From: an uncultured Granulosicoccus sp.
Lineage (GTDB): Bacteria; Pseudomonadota; Gammaproteobacteria; Granulosicoccales; Granulosicoccaceae
Assembly: GCA_937991945.1 (NCBI GenBank)
Contig: CALKLO010000018.1
Span: 1-35,916 of the forward strand
Reading direction: 5' to 3'
Length of the DNA: 35,916 nucleotides
Shown here: positions 17,350-29,429 of the stretch, in pieces
Numbering within the stretch: the first letter of the stretch is position 1
How the letters are laid out: each line of letters begins with the position of its first letter
The notes under the pieces: model-generated
What the model was told of the DNA's origin: nothing
What the model saw: the letters and a program-made list of their open reading frames with translations, nothing else
The model's database searches: none
Translations under genes and position numbers: made by a program

Positions 17350-18498
17350 GTGTTCTCTTCACTGGCCAACTGGCGCATACCTGCGGCACTTTTGTGTGCA
17401 GCGTTAATCGTTGGCTGTGCTAACGATCCGCCGCTAGTTCCGCCAGCCGAATTGAAAGCGACTAGTTCTGAAATCAGCCCGCTACGTTTGTGGCGTGCCA
17501 ATGTCGGGGAGGCCGGTAGAGGTCGCTTTGAGCCTAAAATATCTGGCGAGCAGCTAATTCTTGCAAACCGTCGTGGCAAGGTAACCAGCTTGTCAGTCAG
17601 TACTGGCATACGCCAATGGACTAACGAGCTTGATGTCCGCCTCACTAGCGGAATTGGCGGCGATGCAGGTCAGCTGTATGTCGGTGATATAGACGGTGTG
17701 TTGCATGCCCTAGATGAAGACTCCGGCGAGCTGCTTTGGACCGCAAAAGGTTCGTCTGAAATTTTGGTACCTGCCTCAGCCGATTTTGGTGCGTTGATTG
17801 TTCGCAGCACCGATGGGCGAGTCGTGAGTTTGGATCCAGCCACCGGTGAAGCTCTCTGGACTGTTTCCAATACACCTCCAGCGCTAACATTAAATGGTTA
17901 CAGCCGCCCGCTAGTGCTAGAAAGTGGCGTGTTGTTGGGTTTAGACGATGGCCGTTTGTTGGCTCTCGATGTTGATACTGGCAAAGTCTTTTGGGAATCT
18001 GTAATCAGTGTCCCTTCAGGACGTTCTGAGGTCGAACGTCTAGTCGATATCGACGCTGATATCGTTGTTGATGACGACGGTATTTACATAGCCAATTATC
18101 AAGGCAAGGCGGCTCGATTAGAACCTGCCCGTGGCCAAACGGTTTGGTCAGTACCGCTATCCGCAGGCGCCGGAATTGGCGTCATAGATGACAGCCTTGT
18201 GGTCATTGATGATGAAGACAGCGTGCATCGTTTAGACAAAGAAACGGGCCAAATTATTTGGTCTAATGACGAGATGCCGGGTCGGCGTCTGAGTCCACCT
18301 GCATTTACCTCCGCTGGAGATATCGTCGTTGGCGATACTGAAGGCTATATCCATGTGATTGACATCGACACCGGTGTACTTACAGGCCGTGCTCGTCTTA
18401 GCAAAGATGCTATCACTGCACGCCCAGTATCTACCGAAGACGCGATGTTTGTTCAGTCCACCGACGGAATCGTCGGAGCTTATAGATTCGCGCGTTGA
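17350..18498 (+). CDS. bamB: Outer-membrane assembly lipoprotein BamB
   Basis: BamB is the beta-propeller lipoprotein of the BAM complex, which inserts beta-barrel proteins into the outer membrane. The 382 residues start with a signal ending in LIVGC (lipobox, Cys23). Repeated PQQ-like blades follow, with the pattern G-x-hydrophobic-x-A-L-D-x-x-T-G-x-x-x-W, for example VLHALDEDSGELLW, VVSLDPATGEALW, LLALDVDTGKVFW and VHRLDKETGQIIW. The GTG start at 17350 is one base beyond the yfgM stop. der starts 7 bases after its end. The order yfgM-bamB-der agrees with E. coli. Confidence 0.96.
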   Translation: MFSSLANWRIPAALLCAALIVGCANDPPLVPPAELKATSSEISPLRLWRANVGEAGRGRFEPKISGEQLILANRRGKVTSLSVSTGIRQWTNELDVRLTSGIGGDAGQLYVGDIDGVLHALDEDSGELLWTAKGSSEILVPASADFGALIVRSTDGRVVSLDPATGEALWTVSNTPPALTLNGYSRPLVLESGVLLGLDDGRLLALDVDTGKVFWESVISVPSGRSEVERLVDIDADIVVDDDGIYIANYQGKAARLEPARGQTVWSVPLSAGAGIGVIDDSLVVIDDEDSVHRLDKETGQIIWSNDEMPGRRLSPPAFTSAGDIVVGDTEGYIHVIDIDTGVLTGRARLSKDAITARPVSTEDAMFVQSTDGIVGAYRFAR

Positions 18499-18505
18499 AT
18501 AAACC

Positions 18506-19987
18506 ATGAAACCCACCATCGCTCTGGTGGGGCGGCCGAACGTCGGCAAGTCCACCCTGTTTAATAAGCTGACTCGCACCCAAGATGCTCTAGTCGCCGA
18601 CCTCCCGGGTCTTACCCGTGATCGTCAGTATGGCGACGGCAAAGTCGGTGGTTGGCCGTATCTATTAGTAGATACAGGCGGCTTAAGTGGCGCACCCGAT
18701 TCACTCGATGCGGCTATGGCCGATCAAACCCTGAGTGCTGTCCGAGAAGCCGACCTAGTCGTCTTCATTGTGGATGGCCGTGCAGGGCTTGTTTCTGTGG
18801 ATGAAGAAATAGCCGATGTCTTAAGGCGTCAGGCTCAGCATGTTGTGTTGTGCGTGAATAAAATCGATGGTATCGGTGAAGACAAAGCGATGCTCGAATT
18901 CCACCAGCTTGGCTTTGATGGCATGGTGCCTATAGCGGCGTCGCACAATAGAGGTATTCACCAACTCGTTGATGAGCTGGGTGATTTCTTTGAGATACCA
19001 GAAAGCGAACGCATTGAGGCATCACGTAAGAAGCGCAACAAGCGTAAAAAAAATAAAGACGGCACACTGGTTGATCCGACCCAGCCGGCTTACGAGCCTC
19101 GTGAAAATGATGAAGTACGCATCACGTTTGTTGGCCGCCCGAACGTGGGTAAATCAACATTAATTAACCGTCTGATTGGTGAAGATCGCGTTATTGCTTA
19201 CGATCAACCAGGAACGACTCGTGACTCTGTATCGGTACCGTTTGAACGAGCGGGTCAGGAATACACATTAATCGATACTGCCGGTGTTCGACGCCGCGGT
19301 AAAGTCAGCGAAAAAGTTGAAATCTTCAGCATCATAAAGACGCTGCAAGCGGTCGATAAAAGTAACGTGTGCGTCATGCTGCTCGATGCCTCAGACGGTT
19401 TAACTGAGCAAGATCTATCGCTATTGAGCTATATCATCGACAAAGGCCGAGCCTTAGTCGTAGCGGTTAACAAGTGGGACAGCCTGGATTCTGACCAACG
19501 CGATGCGATGCGAGAAGAATTGGAACGACGGGTCGAATTTTTAAAGTTCACACGCATACACTTCATTAGTGCCTTGCATGGTTCTGGAGTAGGCGACTTA
19601 TTTAAATCAATAAACAAAGCTTACGCCTCTGCGTTTACTGATTTATCGACACCGCAGCTAACGCGTATGTTGGAAGTGGTCATTGCACAGCACCAGCCAC
19701 CCATGGTTAACGGTCGTCGTATCAAGCTTCGGTACGCGCACCAAGGCGGTCAAAATCCACCCATCATTATAATTCACGGTAAGCAGGCGCTCAAAGTGCC
19801 GCAAAGCTACCAGCGATACTTGATGAACCACTTTACTAAAGCGTTGAAGTTATTCGGTACGCCGCTTCGTATTGAGTTTCGCCAAGACGACAACCCATAT
19901 TCGGAAGTCAAGCGTGTTAAGCCTGTGTTGGATAAGGCTGAACAGAAAAAACGCAAAATAGAACGTCGCCGCAAAGACAAAGAATGA
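18506..19987 (+). CDS. der: Ribosome-biogenesis GTPase Der (EngA)
   Basis: Der is an essential double GTPase acting in maturation of the 50S subunit. The 493 residues hold two G domains, each with a P-loop GRPNVGKST (residues 7-15, and again near 210) and NKxD signatures (CVNKIDG; AVNKWDS). A KH-like C-terminal domain ends in a Lys/Arg-rich tail. The linker between the G domains is unusually basic, with a run of Lys, Arg and Asn (RKKRNKRKKNKDG). The ATG is at 18506. A strong hairpin follows 7 bases after the stop. Confidence 0.98.
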   Translation: MKPTIALVGRPNVGKSTLFNKLTRTQDALVADLPGLTRDRQYGDGKVGGWPYLLVDTGGLSGAPDSLDAAMADQTLSAVREADLVVFIVDGRAGLVSVDEEIADVLRRQAQHVVLCVNKIDGIGEDKAMLEFHQLGFDGMVPIAASHNRGIHQLVDELGDFFEIPESERIEASRKKRNKRKKNKDGTLVDPTQPAYEPRENDEVRITFVGRPNVGKSTLINRLIGEDRVIAYDQPGTTRDSVSVPFERAGQEYTLIDTAGVRRRGKVSEKVEIFSIIKTLQAVDKSNVCVMLLDASDGLTEQDLSLLSYIIDKGRALVVAVNKWDSLDSDQRDAMREELERRVEFLKFTRIHFISALHGSGVGDLFKSINKAYASAFTDLSTPQLTRMLEVVIAQHQPPMVNGRRIKLRYAHQGGQNPPIIIIHGKQALKVPQSYQRYLMNHFTKALKLFGTPLRIEFRQDDNPYSEVKRVKPVLDKAEQKKRKIERRRKDKE

Positions 19988-19994
19988 AGTGAGG

Positions 19995-20030
19995 CTTTAC
20001 CGAGCGCTCGAGAGTGAGCGCTCGGTAAAG
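19995..20030. terminator. Bidirectional terminator between der and the M23 peptidase gene
   Basis: CTTTACCGAGCGCTC (19995-20009) pairs perfectly over 15 bases with 20016-20030 around a GAGAGT loop. TGTTTGTCTTT follows on the plus strand. It lies in the 52-base gap between two convergent genes and can serve both. Confidence 0.85.
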
Positions 20031-20039
20031 TGTTTGTCT

Positions 20040-20942
20040 TTAAGGATCTGCTGGTGGTGGCATGTCAGTGGGAAGCACCAATAAAGGATTAACCCAAGTC
20101 GCGTTCAAACCGACTGACCAATGCAAGTGTGGTCCAGTGACTCTACCTGTTTGACCGACTGCTCCAATGATTTGTCCGCGTGTGACTCTATCGCCGGCCT
20201 TTACATCGATGCGACTCATGTGCGCGTAAAAGGTTTGTAAACCTAGGCCGTGTTCAATGAACACAGAGTTGCCATTGAAAAAGTACTCGCCTGTGTCCAC
20301 AACCACGCCATCTGCAGGTGCCATTATTGGTGTGCCTTCGGGCGCTGCGATATCAATGCCGCCATGTGGGCGTCTGGGTTGGTCGTTATAAAAGCGCTTT
20401 AAGCCGAATGGGCTGGATACGATTCCCTTTAATGGCCAGTCAAATTGGTCGGTCAGTAATCGATCAGCGCGGTAGCTTTTCACCTCTTTGAGTCTTTTGT
20501 TTTCCCGATTTATTCGCTCCATGTCGATAGGGGCAGGATTTACCTTGCGCTTGTTTTTAATGACGAGGCGTTGCTCTTCATAGCGTTTGGAATCAACTGT
20601 AAAGTCGACGGTCTCAGCCGCTTCGTTTGTGGTGCTAAGAGAGAGTGTGTGCTTGCCCGCAGCGGTGGATAAGGGAATACCCACTAATGCGACGTAGGTG
20701 TCTGCTTGCCGCATGGTCGCTATGGCTCGACCGTTCCACGTAACGTAGGGTGCTGCGGCGCTAACGGGAAATTTCTGCGCATCCAGAGCGACCCGTGCAA
20801 TGCCGCCCGGTACTGAAGAGGATTCAATAAACGCGGAAGGCTCTGCAGCTTGGCTTGCATGGATTGGCAGTAGCGTAATAATGCAGATGGCTACCCACAA
20901 GCTCCAGGGCACGTGACGGCCAGAAATATTCAGTGTTTTCAT
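20040..20942 (-). CDS. M23 family metallopeptidase (LytM domain)
   Basis: This is an exported zinc peptidase of the lysostaphin/LytM type, likely to cut peptidoglycan cross-links. The 300 residues start with a signal peptide (hydrophobic 12-30, AQA-type end near 33). An N-terminal beta domain like Peptidase_M23_N follows (SSVPGGIARVAL to KHTLSL), then a charged helical stretch (about 120-160) and the catalytic domain. The zinc ligands are His193 and Asp197 in HGGID and His274 in GPHLH; His241 and His272 complete the site. All are present, so it should be active, unlike the EnvC/NlpD activators. The ATG at 20942 is preferred over an in-frame GTG at 21038, which would overlap cysZ and bury the signal. 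Confidence 0.92.
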   Translation of the reverse strand: MKTLNISGRHVPWSLWVAICIITLLPIHASQAAEPSAFIESSSVPGGIARVALDAQKFPVSAAAPYVTWNGRAIATMRQADTYVALVGIPLSTAAGKHTLSLSTTNEAAETVDFTVDSKRYEEQRLVIKNKRKVNPAPIDMERINRENKRLKEVKSYRADRLLTDQFDWPLKGIVSSPFGLKRFYNDQPRRPHGGIDIAAPEGTPIMAPADGVVVDTGEYFFNGNSVFIEHGLGLQTFYAHMSRIDVKAGDRVTRGQIIGAVGQTGRVTGPHLHWSVGLNATWVNPLLVLPTDMPPPADP

Positions 20943-21018
20943 CGCAAGTACGCCCTTGGCATGGTTGGACAACGTTTCGGCTAACGCCTGTGCAAGCCGG
21001 AGATAGCTTAGGTTGAGT

Positions 21019-21813
21019 TTAAACGCTTTTACTTGCACCAGCCGAATGGCCGATTTCCCCTAAATGCTCGTCGCGAATGTGATCAACATACAAGGCGGTT
21101 GCACCTGCAACAGCAACGGGCATGATGAACAAATTAACGATGGGAATGATACTGAATAGGGACACCACACAGCCAAACCCGTAGGCCGCTCGTCGATTAA
21201 GGCGCATACGTTTTCGGACATCACGGAACAGCGCACCATGGTTGCCCATTGGGTAATCCATGTATTCGAGGGTAAACATCCACGCGCCAAATAAGAACAA
21301 TAATGCGGGAGCTATGAGGTTTATGACCGGAATAAACTGCAAAATAAGTAAGGGCAGTAAACACAGAGCCAGATACAAGAGCTTTGACAGCTCGGAGAGC
21401 ATGAGTCGTGGCACGCTTTTGATTAACACGACAAGCGATGGGGCAGGTTGTGTGACATCGCCTACCAAGTGCGCCTCCACGCGCTCTGCTAACAGCCCGT
21501 TAAAGGGCGCTGCAATGAGATTGGCGAGCAGGGTGAACAAAAAGGCCGTTGAAAATAACAGGGCAATAATAATAATCCACTGCAGGACTGTCTTAAGGGC
21601 ATTGATAATCCACCAATCGCCTAAGGAATTAAACAGAGACCAAGAGCCAACCCAGCCCAAAGCCAAGCTGTTGATCCACCATCCGAGTACACCAAACACT
21701 AGCAAATTCACCAGTAATGGCATCCAGACAAAGCGGCGCAAGCCAGGAGTGCGCAATAGTCGCCAGCCCACTGGCACGTATTTCATGGACTGCGTGAAAC
21801 CAGGATTATTCAT
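21019..21813 (-). CDS. cysZ: Sulfate transporter CysZ
   Basis: CysZ is an inner-membrane protein that mediates sulfate uptake for cysteine synthesis. The 264 residues contain several long hydrophobic segments. Family stretches include the N-terminal GWRLLRTPGLRRFVWMPLLVN, LIAAPFNGLLAERVE, WMFTLEYMDYPMGNH and RAAYGFGCVVSLFSIIPIVNLFIMP. The ATG is at 21813. The M23 peptidase start lies 76 bases beyond its stop, so the two may share a transcript. In E. coli cysZ neighbours zipA; here it is divergent from smc, which precedes zipA. Confidence 0.95.
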   Translation of the reverse strand: MNNPGFTQSMKYVPVGWRLLRTPGLRRFVWMPLLVNLLVFGVLGWWINSLALGWVGSWSLFNSLGDWWIINALKTVLQWIIIIALLFSTAFLFTLLANLIAAPFNGLLAERVEAHLVGDVTQPAPSLVVLIKSVPRLMLSELSKLLYLALCLLPLLILQFIPVINLIAPALLFLFGAWMFTLEYMDYPMGNHGALFRDVRKRMRLNRRAAYGFGCVVSLFSIIPIVNLFIMPVAVAGATALYVDHIRDEHLGEIGHSAGASKSV

Positions 21814-21840
21814 AAGCTCAAGGATAGCCGTTCAACACCA

Positions 21841-21869
21841 TTGGTGTGCTTGTTAAAACGAAGTACAAT
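21841..21869 (+). promoter_or_regulatory. Sigma-70-like promoter for smc
   Basis: TTGGTG (21841-21846) and TACAAT (21864-21869) are 17 bases apart. A short inverted repeat ACACC-ATT-GGTGT (21835-21847) overlaps the -35 element and could hold a regulator. The start would be near 21876. Confidence 0.55.
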
Positions 21870-21934
21870 ACTGGGTATCAGAAGACGCATGCCTCCATGT
21901 GTCACTTACTTCAATAACGGCCCTTCTATACCCT

Positions 21935-24900
21935 ATGCGTCTGAGCCGTATCAAGATTGCCGGATTCAAGTCGTTTGTTGATCCGACTGAAATAAAAATG
22001 CCAAGTGCCTTGGTGGGCATTGTTGGGCCTAATGGTTGCGGAAAATCGAATACGATTGACGCGGTTCGTTGGGTCATGGGCGAATCATCCGCAAAGCATT
22101 TGCGTGGTGAGTCAATGGAAGACGTTATTTTCGTCGGTTCCAGCACCAGAAAGCCCGTAGGTAAAGCCTCTGTAGAGCTTGTGTTTGATAACGCTGACGG
22201 GTCTTTGGGTGGTGAGTACGCGCAATACGCGGAAATTTCCATTCGCCGAGAAGTAACCCGCGACGGTCAATCTAAATACTCCCTCAATAATGCACGCTGC
22301 AGACGGCGAGATATACGCGATATTTTTCTAGGTACGGGTCTAGGGCCGCGTAGTTACGCCATTATCGAGCAGGGAATGATTTCCAAGCTCATCGAAGCGA
22401 AGCCTGAGGACTTACGCGTCTACCTGGAAGAGGCCGCTGGCATCTCTAAGTATAAAGAGCGTCGAAAAGAGACTGAAACTCGAATTCGACACACCCGCGA
22501 AAACCTTGATCGCCTAGACGATTTGCGCGAAGAGGTCGACAAGCAGCTCGCACACTTAAAACGACAAGCAAGTACCGCTGAGCGCTACCAAAGACTCAAA
22601 GAAGAAGAGCGACAGAAGCGCGGTGAGTTGTTGGTGCTGCGGCGTCGCGATTTTGAGACGGCCCGTGATGAGCAAGGACTAAAAACCAGCGAGCTGGAGA
22701 CCGAGCTAGAGGGCGTCGTTACTGAGCTTCGATCAGCAGAAAGCGCTATTGAGATGGCTCGTGAGCAGCAAACAGAAGCCTCAGATAGCTTTGCTGAAAT
22801 TCAGGCTGAGTTTTATCGTGTGGGTGGAGAAGTAGCGCGTATCGAACAAACCATTGAGCACACTAAAGAGACACGACACTCTCAGAGTCAAGAATTAGCA
22901 GAATTAGATAAATCGTTAGAAGAGTCGCAAGCTCACTTGCGTGACGATACGGCGCGAATCGCAGACATAACCCTGTCTTTGAATACAGATCAGCCCGCAT
23001 TCGATGTTCTTAAAGACAGCCAGAAGCATTCAGCAGAACTTTTGGTCAGGGTGGAGTCAGAATTACAAGAATGGCAGTCTCGTAATGATGCGTTCAACCG
23101 TCGTTATTCTGAAGCGACGCAAATCGCTCAGGTTGAAAAATCCAGAATTGAACAGTTCGAGCGCAGCATGTCGAATGCTGATTCGCGCCGAAATCGTCTG
23201 ACTGAAGAAAAGCAGTCTCTCGATTTAGAGCCGTTGCGTGAAAAAATTGAAGAGACTATCGCCGAAGAGCTAGCCGCTCAAGAAGATGAAGAGCGTTTGC
23301 AGGCCTCTTTGCAGGCTGCCAGTGAAAAACAGCAGCTGCAAAAAGAGTCTATTCGCCAACGTTCAGAAGAGCTCGATCAAGCTCGATCGAGAGCGCAATC
23401 AGGCTTAGGCCGGCTTGCCTCCTTGGAAGCGTTGCAACAAGCGGCATTAGAACCTGACAGTAGTGCCGCTGATAGCTGGCTGCACTTAAACGAATTAGAC
23501 GATAACCCTCGTTTGGCGCAGTCTATTACTGCAGAGCCAGGTTGGGAAGCCGCTGTAGAGCTCGTACTTGGGCCGCACCTAGAGGCGGTTTGTGTCAGCT
23601 CGGATGCCGTTATTGAGCGTTGCTTAAGTGACATGCCTGCAGCCCAACTTACCTTGGTGAAAGGCCAGGCTAGCCAACAAGCGGCAGCCCCTGATTCACT
23701 GGCAAGTAAGGTTCGTGGCGAATTGCCGCTCGTTGAAATGCTGGCTGGTATTCATATCGCTGACAATGTTCAGGAGGCTTTGCGTCTTCGCGAGCAATTG
23801 AAAGATGGCGAGTCTGTTGTCACCCGAGATGGTCTGTGGCTAGGCAAGGCTTGGTTACGCGTGGCGCGTGCTGACTCCCAAGACAGCGTGTTAAAACGTG
23901 AAGCTGAAATTGTTGATCTGAAAGATCAGATGGCCTCGCTGGATTCGCAGTCTCAAACACTAACCGACCAACTCGAAGAGCTGACTCAGCAACACGATGA
24001 GCTTGAGATGCGACGCGAAACGCAGCTGCACGCTTACAACGATGCTGTGCGCAATTACTCACAATTGAGTTCTTCTTTAGCGGGCGATAGGCAATCGTTA
24101 GAGCAGGGCGAGCGTCGTTTACGCGCCCTGGATGAGCAACTATCCGAGCTAGAACAAGAGCGTGAGCAAGAATCACATCAGCGTGAAGATGCACTCGAAC
24201 GAAAGCTAGAAGCCGTTGAGCAGTTAGAAGCCTTTGAAGCCGAACGCTCTCAAATGGCGTCAGAGCAAGAGACAATGCGCGCCAGCTTGCAGTCAGCAAA
24301 GAATCAGCGAGACGCAGATAGAGACGCAGGGCAAGAGCTAGCTATACGGGTTGAATCGATGCGCAGTGCCAAGGTGGCAACTGAGCAGAACCTCATGCGC
24401 ATGCAAGCTAGAATTACGCAGCTCGGAGAACGTCGCACGCGTCTAAATGCCATATTGGCTACCGAAGATGAAGATCCACTGGTAGCTCTGGAAGCTGGTT
24501 TACAACAGCACCTAGAAGCCAAGCTCAACAGCGATAGCGCATTACGGACAGCGCGTGAACAACTCGACAGCATCGAAAACCGTTTGCGTGAGCACGAGCA
24601 AGCCCGTCAACGTCACGATGTCCGGTCGCAGTCGGTCCGAGACAAATTACAAAACCAGCGCATGGCATCGCAAGAAGTACTTGTCAGGCTCAAGACCCTG
24701 GACGAACAGCTTGCAGAGCACGACTTCAAGGTGGCAGAAATCCTCGAAGGGTTATCTGTGCTGGAAAGCCTGCCAGACGTAGACACGTGGGCTGCTGAGT
24801 TAGAAAAAATTGAGCGACAAATCCAGCGCTTAGGGCCTATCAATTTAGCGGCAATCGATGAACTGGCTGAGCAATCACAGCGTAAAAATTATCTGGACGA

Positions 24901-25444
24901 ACAGCACCTCGATGTGACCGAGGCCTTGGACACATTGGAGCGTGCTATCGCGAAAATTGATCGTGAAACCCGATCACGATTTAAAGATACGTTTGATAAA
25001 GTTAATGCCAAGGTCGAGGAATTCTTCCCGCGCTTGTTTGGTGGTGGCAGTGGTTCATTGCAAATGACGGGCGACGATTTACTCAGTACCGGTGTTAGCG
25101 TTAATGCACAGCCTCCGGGTAAGCGGGTGAGTAACATTCAGCTACTCTCTGGTGGTGAAAAAGCACTGACAGCCGTTGCACTGGTATTTGCTTTCTTTGA
25201 GCTGAACCCTTCACCATTCTGTATGCTTGATGAAGTGGACGCTCCATTAGATGATGCTAATGTGGGTAGGTTCTGTGCGCTGGTCAAGGAAATGTCAGAG
25301 CGTGTACAATTTATCTTTATTACGCACAATAAAGTCACCATGGAAATGGCGCAGCAATTAATGGGCGTCACAATGAACGAGCCTGGCGTGTCGCGTCTGG
25401 TGGCAGTTGATGTGCAAGAAGCGGTAGAAATGACGGGCGTGTAG
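21935..25444 (+). CDS. smc: Chromosome partition protein SMC
   Basis: SMC is the ATPase of the bacterial condensin that folds and segregates chromosomes with ScpA and ScpB. The 1169 residues show the full architecture. The Walker A is GPNGCGKSNT (31-40), and a first coiled coil (about 170-490) leads to a hinge (about 500-660, rich in Gly/Ala, with EPGWEAAVELVLGPHLEAV). A second coiled coil (about 660-990) leads to a head half with LLSGGEK (1070-1076) and Walker B MLDEVDAPLDDAN (Asp1099, Glu1100). The ATG at 21935 gives the canonical MRLSRIKIAGFKSF; a GTG at 21899 would add 12 residues without parallel. Presence of SMC rather than MukB excludes enteric relatives. zipA follows. Confidence 0.98.
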   Translation: MRLSRIKIAGFKSFVDPTEIKMPSALVGIVGPNGCGKSNTIDAVRWVMGESSAKHLRGESMEDVIFVGSSTRKPVGKASVELVFDNADGSLGGEYAQYAEISIRREVTRDGQSKYSLNNARCRRRDIRDIFLGTGLGPRSYAIIEQGMISKLIEAKPEDLRVYLEEAAGISKYKERRKETETRIRHTRENLDRLDDLREEVDKQLAHLKRQASTAERYQRLKEEERQKRGELLVLRRRDFETARDEQGLKTSELETELEGVVTELRSAESAIEMAREQQTEASDSFAEIQAEFYRVGGEVARIEQTIEHTKETRHSQSQELAELDKSLEESQAHLRDDTARIADITLSLNTDQPAFDVLKDSQKHSAELLVRVESELQEWQSRNDAFNRRYSEATQIAQVEKSRIEQFERSMSNADSRRNRLTEEKQSLDLEPLREKIEETIAEELAAQEDEERLQASLQAASEKQQLQKESIRQRSEELDQARSRAQSGLGRLASLEALQQAALEPDSSAADSWLHLNELDDNPRLAQSITAEPGWEAAVELVLGPHLEAVCVSSDAVIERCLSDMPAAQLTLVKGQASQQAAAPDSLASKVRGELPLVEMLAGIHIADNVQEALRLREQLKDGESVVTRDGLWLGKAWLRVARADSQDSVLKREAEIVDLKDQMASLDSQSQTLTDQLEELTQQHDELEMRRETQLHAYNDAVRNYSQLSSSLAGDRQSLEQGERRLRALDEQLSELEQEREQESHQREDALERKLEAVEQLEAFEAERSQMASEQETMRASLQSAKNQRDADRDAGQELAIRVESMRSAKVATEQNLMRMQARITQLGERRTRLNAILATEDEDPLVALEAGLQQHLEAKLNSDSALRTAREQLDSIENRLREHEQARQRHDVRSQSVRDKLQNQRMASQEVLVRLKTLDEQLAEHDFKVAEILEGLSVLESLPDVDTWAAELEKIERQIQRLGPINLAAIDELAEQSQRKNYLDEQHLDVTEALDTLERAIAKIDRETRSRFKDTFDKVNAKVEEFFPRLFGGGSGSLQMTGDDLLSTGVSVNAQPPGKRVSNIQLLSGGEKALTAVALVFAFFELNPSPFCMLDEVDAPLDDANVGRFCALVKEMSERVQFIFITHNKVTMEMAQQLMGVTMNEPGVSRLVAVDVQEAVEMTGV

Positions 25445-25512
25445 TGCCTCTCATCGTCGTATTCGTTGGTCATTGAAGTTTTATTAAAACAAGAATTCCG
25501 GAGGAATCGCAC

Positions 25513-28402
<2,890 letters not shown>

Positions 28403-28556
28403 CCTTTAAACGCCCGGCTTCAAGTTACTAGAAGAGCGGCCAGTATAGTTAAGCGTGCGTGTGTGTAGAGGGGATAACCTGAGTCAAATGGTTGGCTGTG
28501 ATATTCTCGCGCGATTCGACAGTTAACTACCCGTTTGTAACAAGAGATCATTTTGA

Positions 28557-29369
28557 GTGGGCATGCCAATTAAACTTGCAGTAAATGGGGCCGCTGGGCG
28601 CATGGGGCGTCAGCTACTCGGTGCTATCTCCGAGCGCCCCGATGCGACACTCAGTGGAGCTTCTGATGCGCCCGGTCAGGCGTCAATTGGTGTTGATGCA
28701 AGCGTGCTGTCAGGCGGCAATAGCACAGGGGTTGTTGTAGAAGACAATCTTTCCAATATTGTAAAAAGCAGTCAAGTTATCGTTGATTTTACGGCCCCCA
28801 AAGTGTCTCTGGCGGTACTTGAAGCAGCCGTCGATACCAACACAGCTGTGGTTATCGGTACGACAGGTTTTGACCCTGAACAATTAGAGCAATTACACAG
28901 CTACGCTCGGCGCATGCCGATTATGTTTGCGCCCAACTACAGTGTCGGCGTCACCGTGACGTTGGACTTACTAGCAAAGGCTGCTCGCGCATTGGGCGAT
29001 GACTACGATGTTGAAATCATCGAAGCTCACCACCGGCACAAAGTTGATGCACCTTCTGGCACAGCTATCAAAATGGGTGAGGTAGTCGCCGACGCCTTAG
29101 GGCGTGATTTAGCCACGTGTGCCATCTATGGGCGGCAAGGCATAACCGGCGAACGAGAGACGAAAACCATCGGTTTTGAAACCATTCGCGCTGGCGATAT
29201 CATTGGCGATCACACCGTTTTGTTTGCGGGTAACGGTGAGCGTATTGAGATTACCCACAAAGCGACCGATCGCATGACGTTTGCTCGTGGAGCTATTCGT
29301 GCCGCGGTATGGCTATCGACTCAGCCGGCGGGTATCTACGATATGCGCAACGTGCTCGGTCTAGACTAA
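28557..29369 (+). CDS. dapB: 4-hydroxy-tetrahydrodipicolinate reductase
   Basis: DapB makes tetrahydrodipicolinate in the lysine and diaminopimelate pathway. The 270 residues have the nucleotide-binding loop NGAAGRMGRQ near the start, FTAPKVSL, VIGTTGFD, NYSVGV, the family signature EAHHRHKVDAPSGTA with the catalytic His and Lys, and RAGDIIGDHTV. The start is probably GTG at 28557, with an AGAG site at usable distance; ATG at 28563 is the alternative and changes only two residues. It stands alone between ligA and fabD. A hairpin follows the stop. Confidence 0.97.
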   Translation: MGMPIKLAVNGAAGRMGRQLLGAISERPDATLSGASDAPGQASIGVDASVLSGGNSTGVVVEDNLSNIVKSSQVIVDFTAPKVSLAVLEAAVDTNTAVVIGTTGFDPEQLEQLHSYARRMPIMFAPNYSVGVTVTLDLLAKAARALGDDYDVEIIEAHHRHKVDAPSGTAIKMGEVVADALGRDLATCAIYGRQGITGERETKTIGFETIRAGDIIGDHTVLFAGNGERIEITHKATDRMTFARGAIRAAVWLSTQPAGIYDMRNVLGLD

Positions 29370-29378
29370 ACAAACGCT

Positions 29379-29398
29379 TAAAGCCTTCCTAGGCTTTA
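29379..29398 (+). terminator. Small hairpin between dapB and fabD
   Basis: TAAAGCCT and AGGCTTTA pair perfectly over 8 bases around a TCCT loop, ten bases after the dapB stop. There is no T run afterwards, so it may be a weak terminator or an mRNA-stability element. The fabD ribosome site lies 20 bases further on. Confidence 0.5.
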
Positions 29399-29429
29399 TA
29401 CTAAGCAACAACGTTACAAGGAGATTCAT

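Noticed and set aside
21899-21934. Upstream GTG start for smc
   Set aside because: The ATG at 21935 gives the canonical N-terminus; the 12 extra residues have no family counterpart.
23820-24299. 159-codon minus-strand frame inside smc
   Set aside because: It is a shadow of the coiled-coil coding sequence, whose Glu/Leu/Gln-rich codons leave the reverse frame open.
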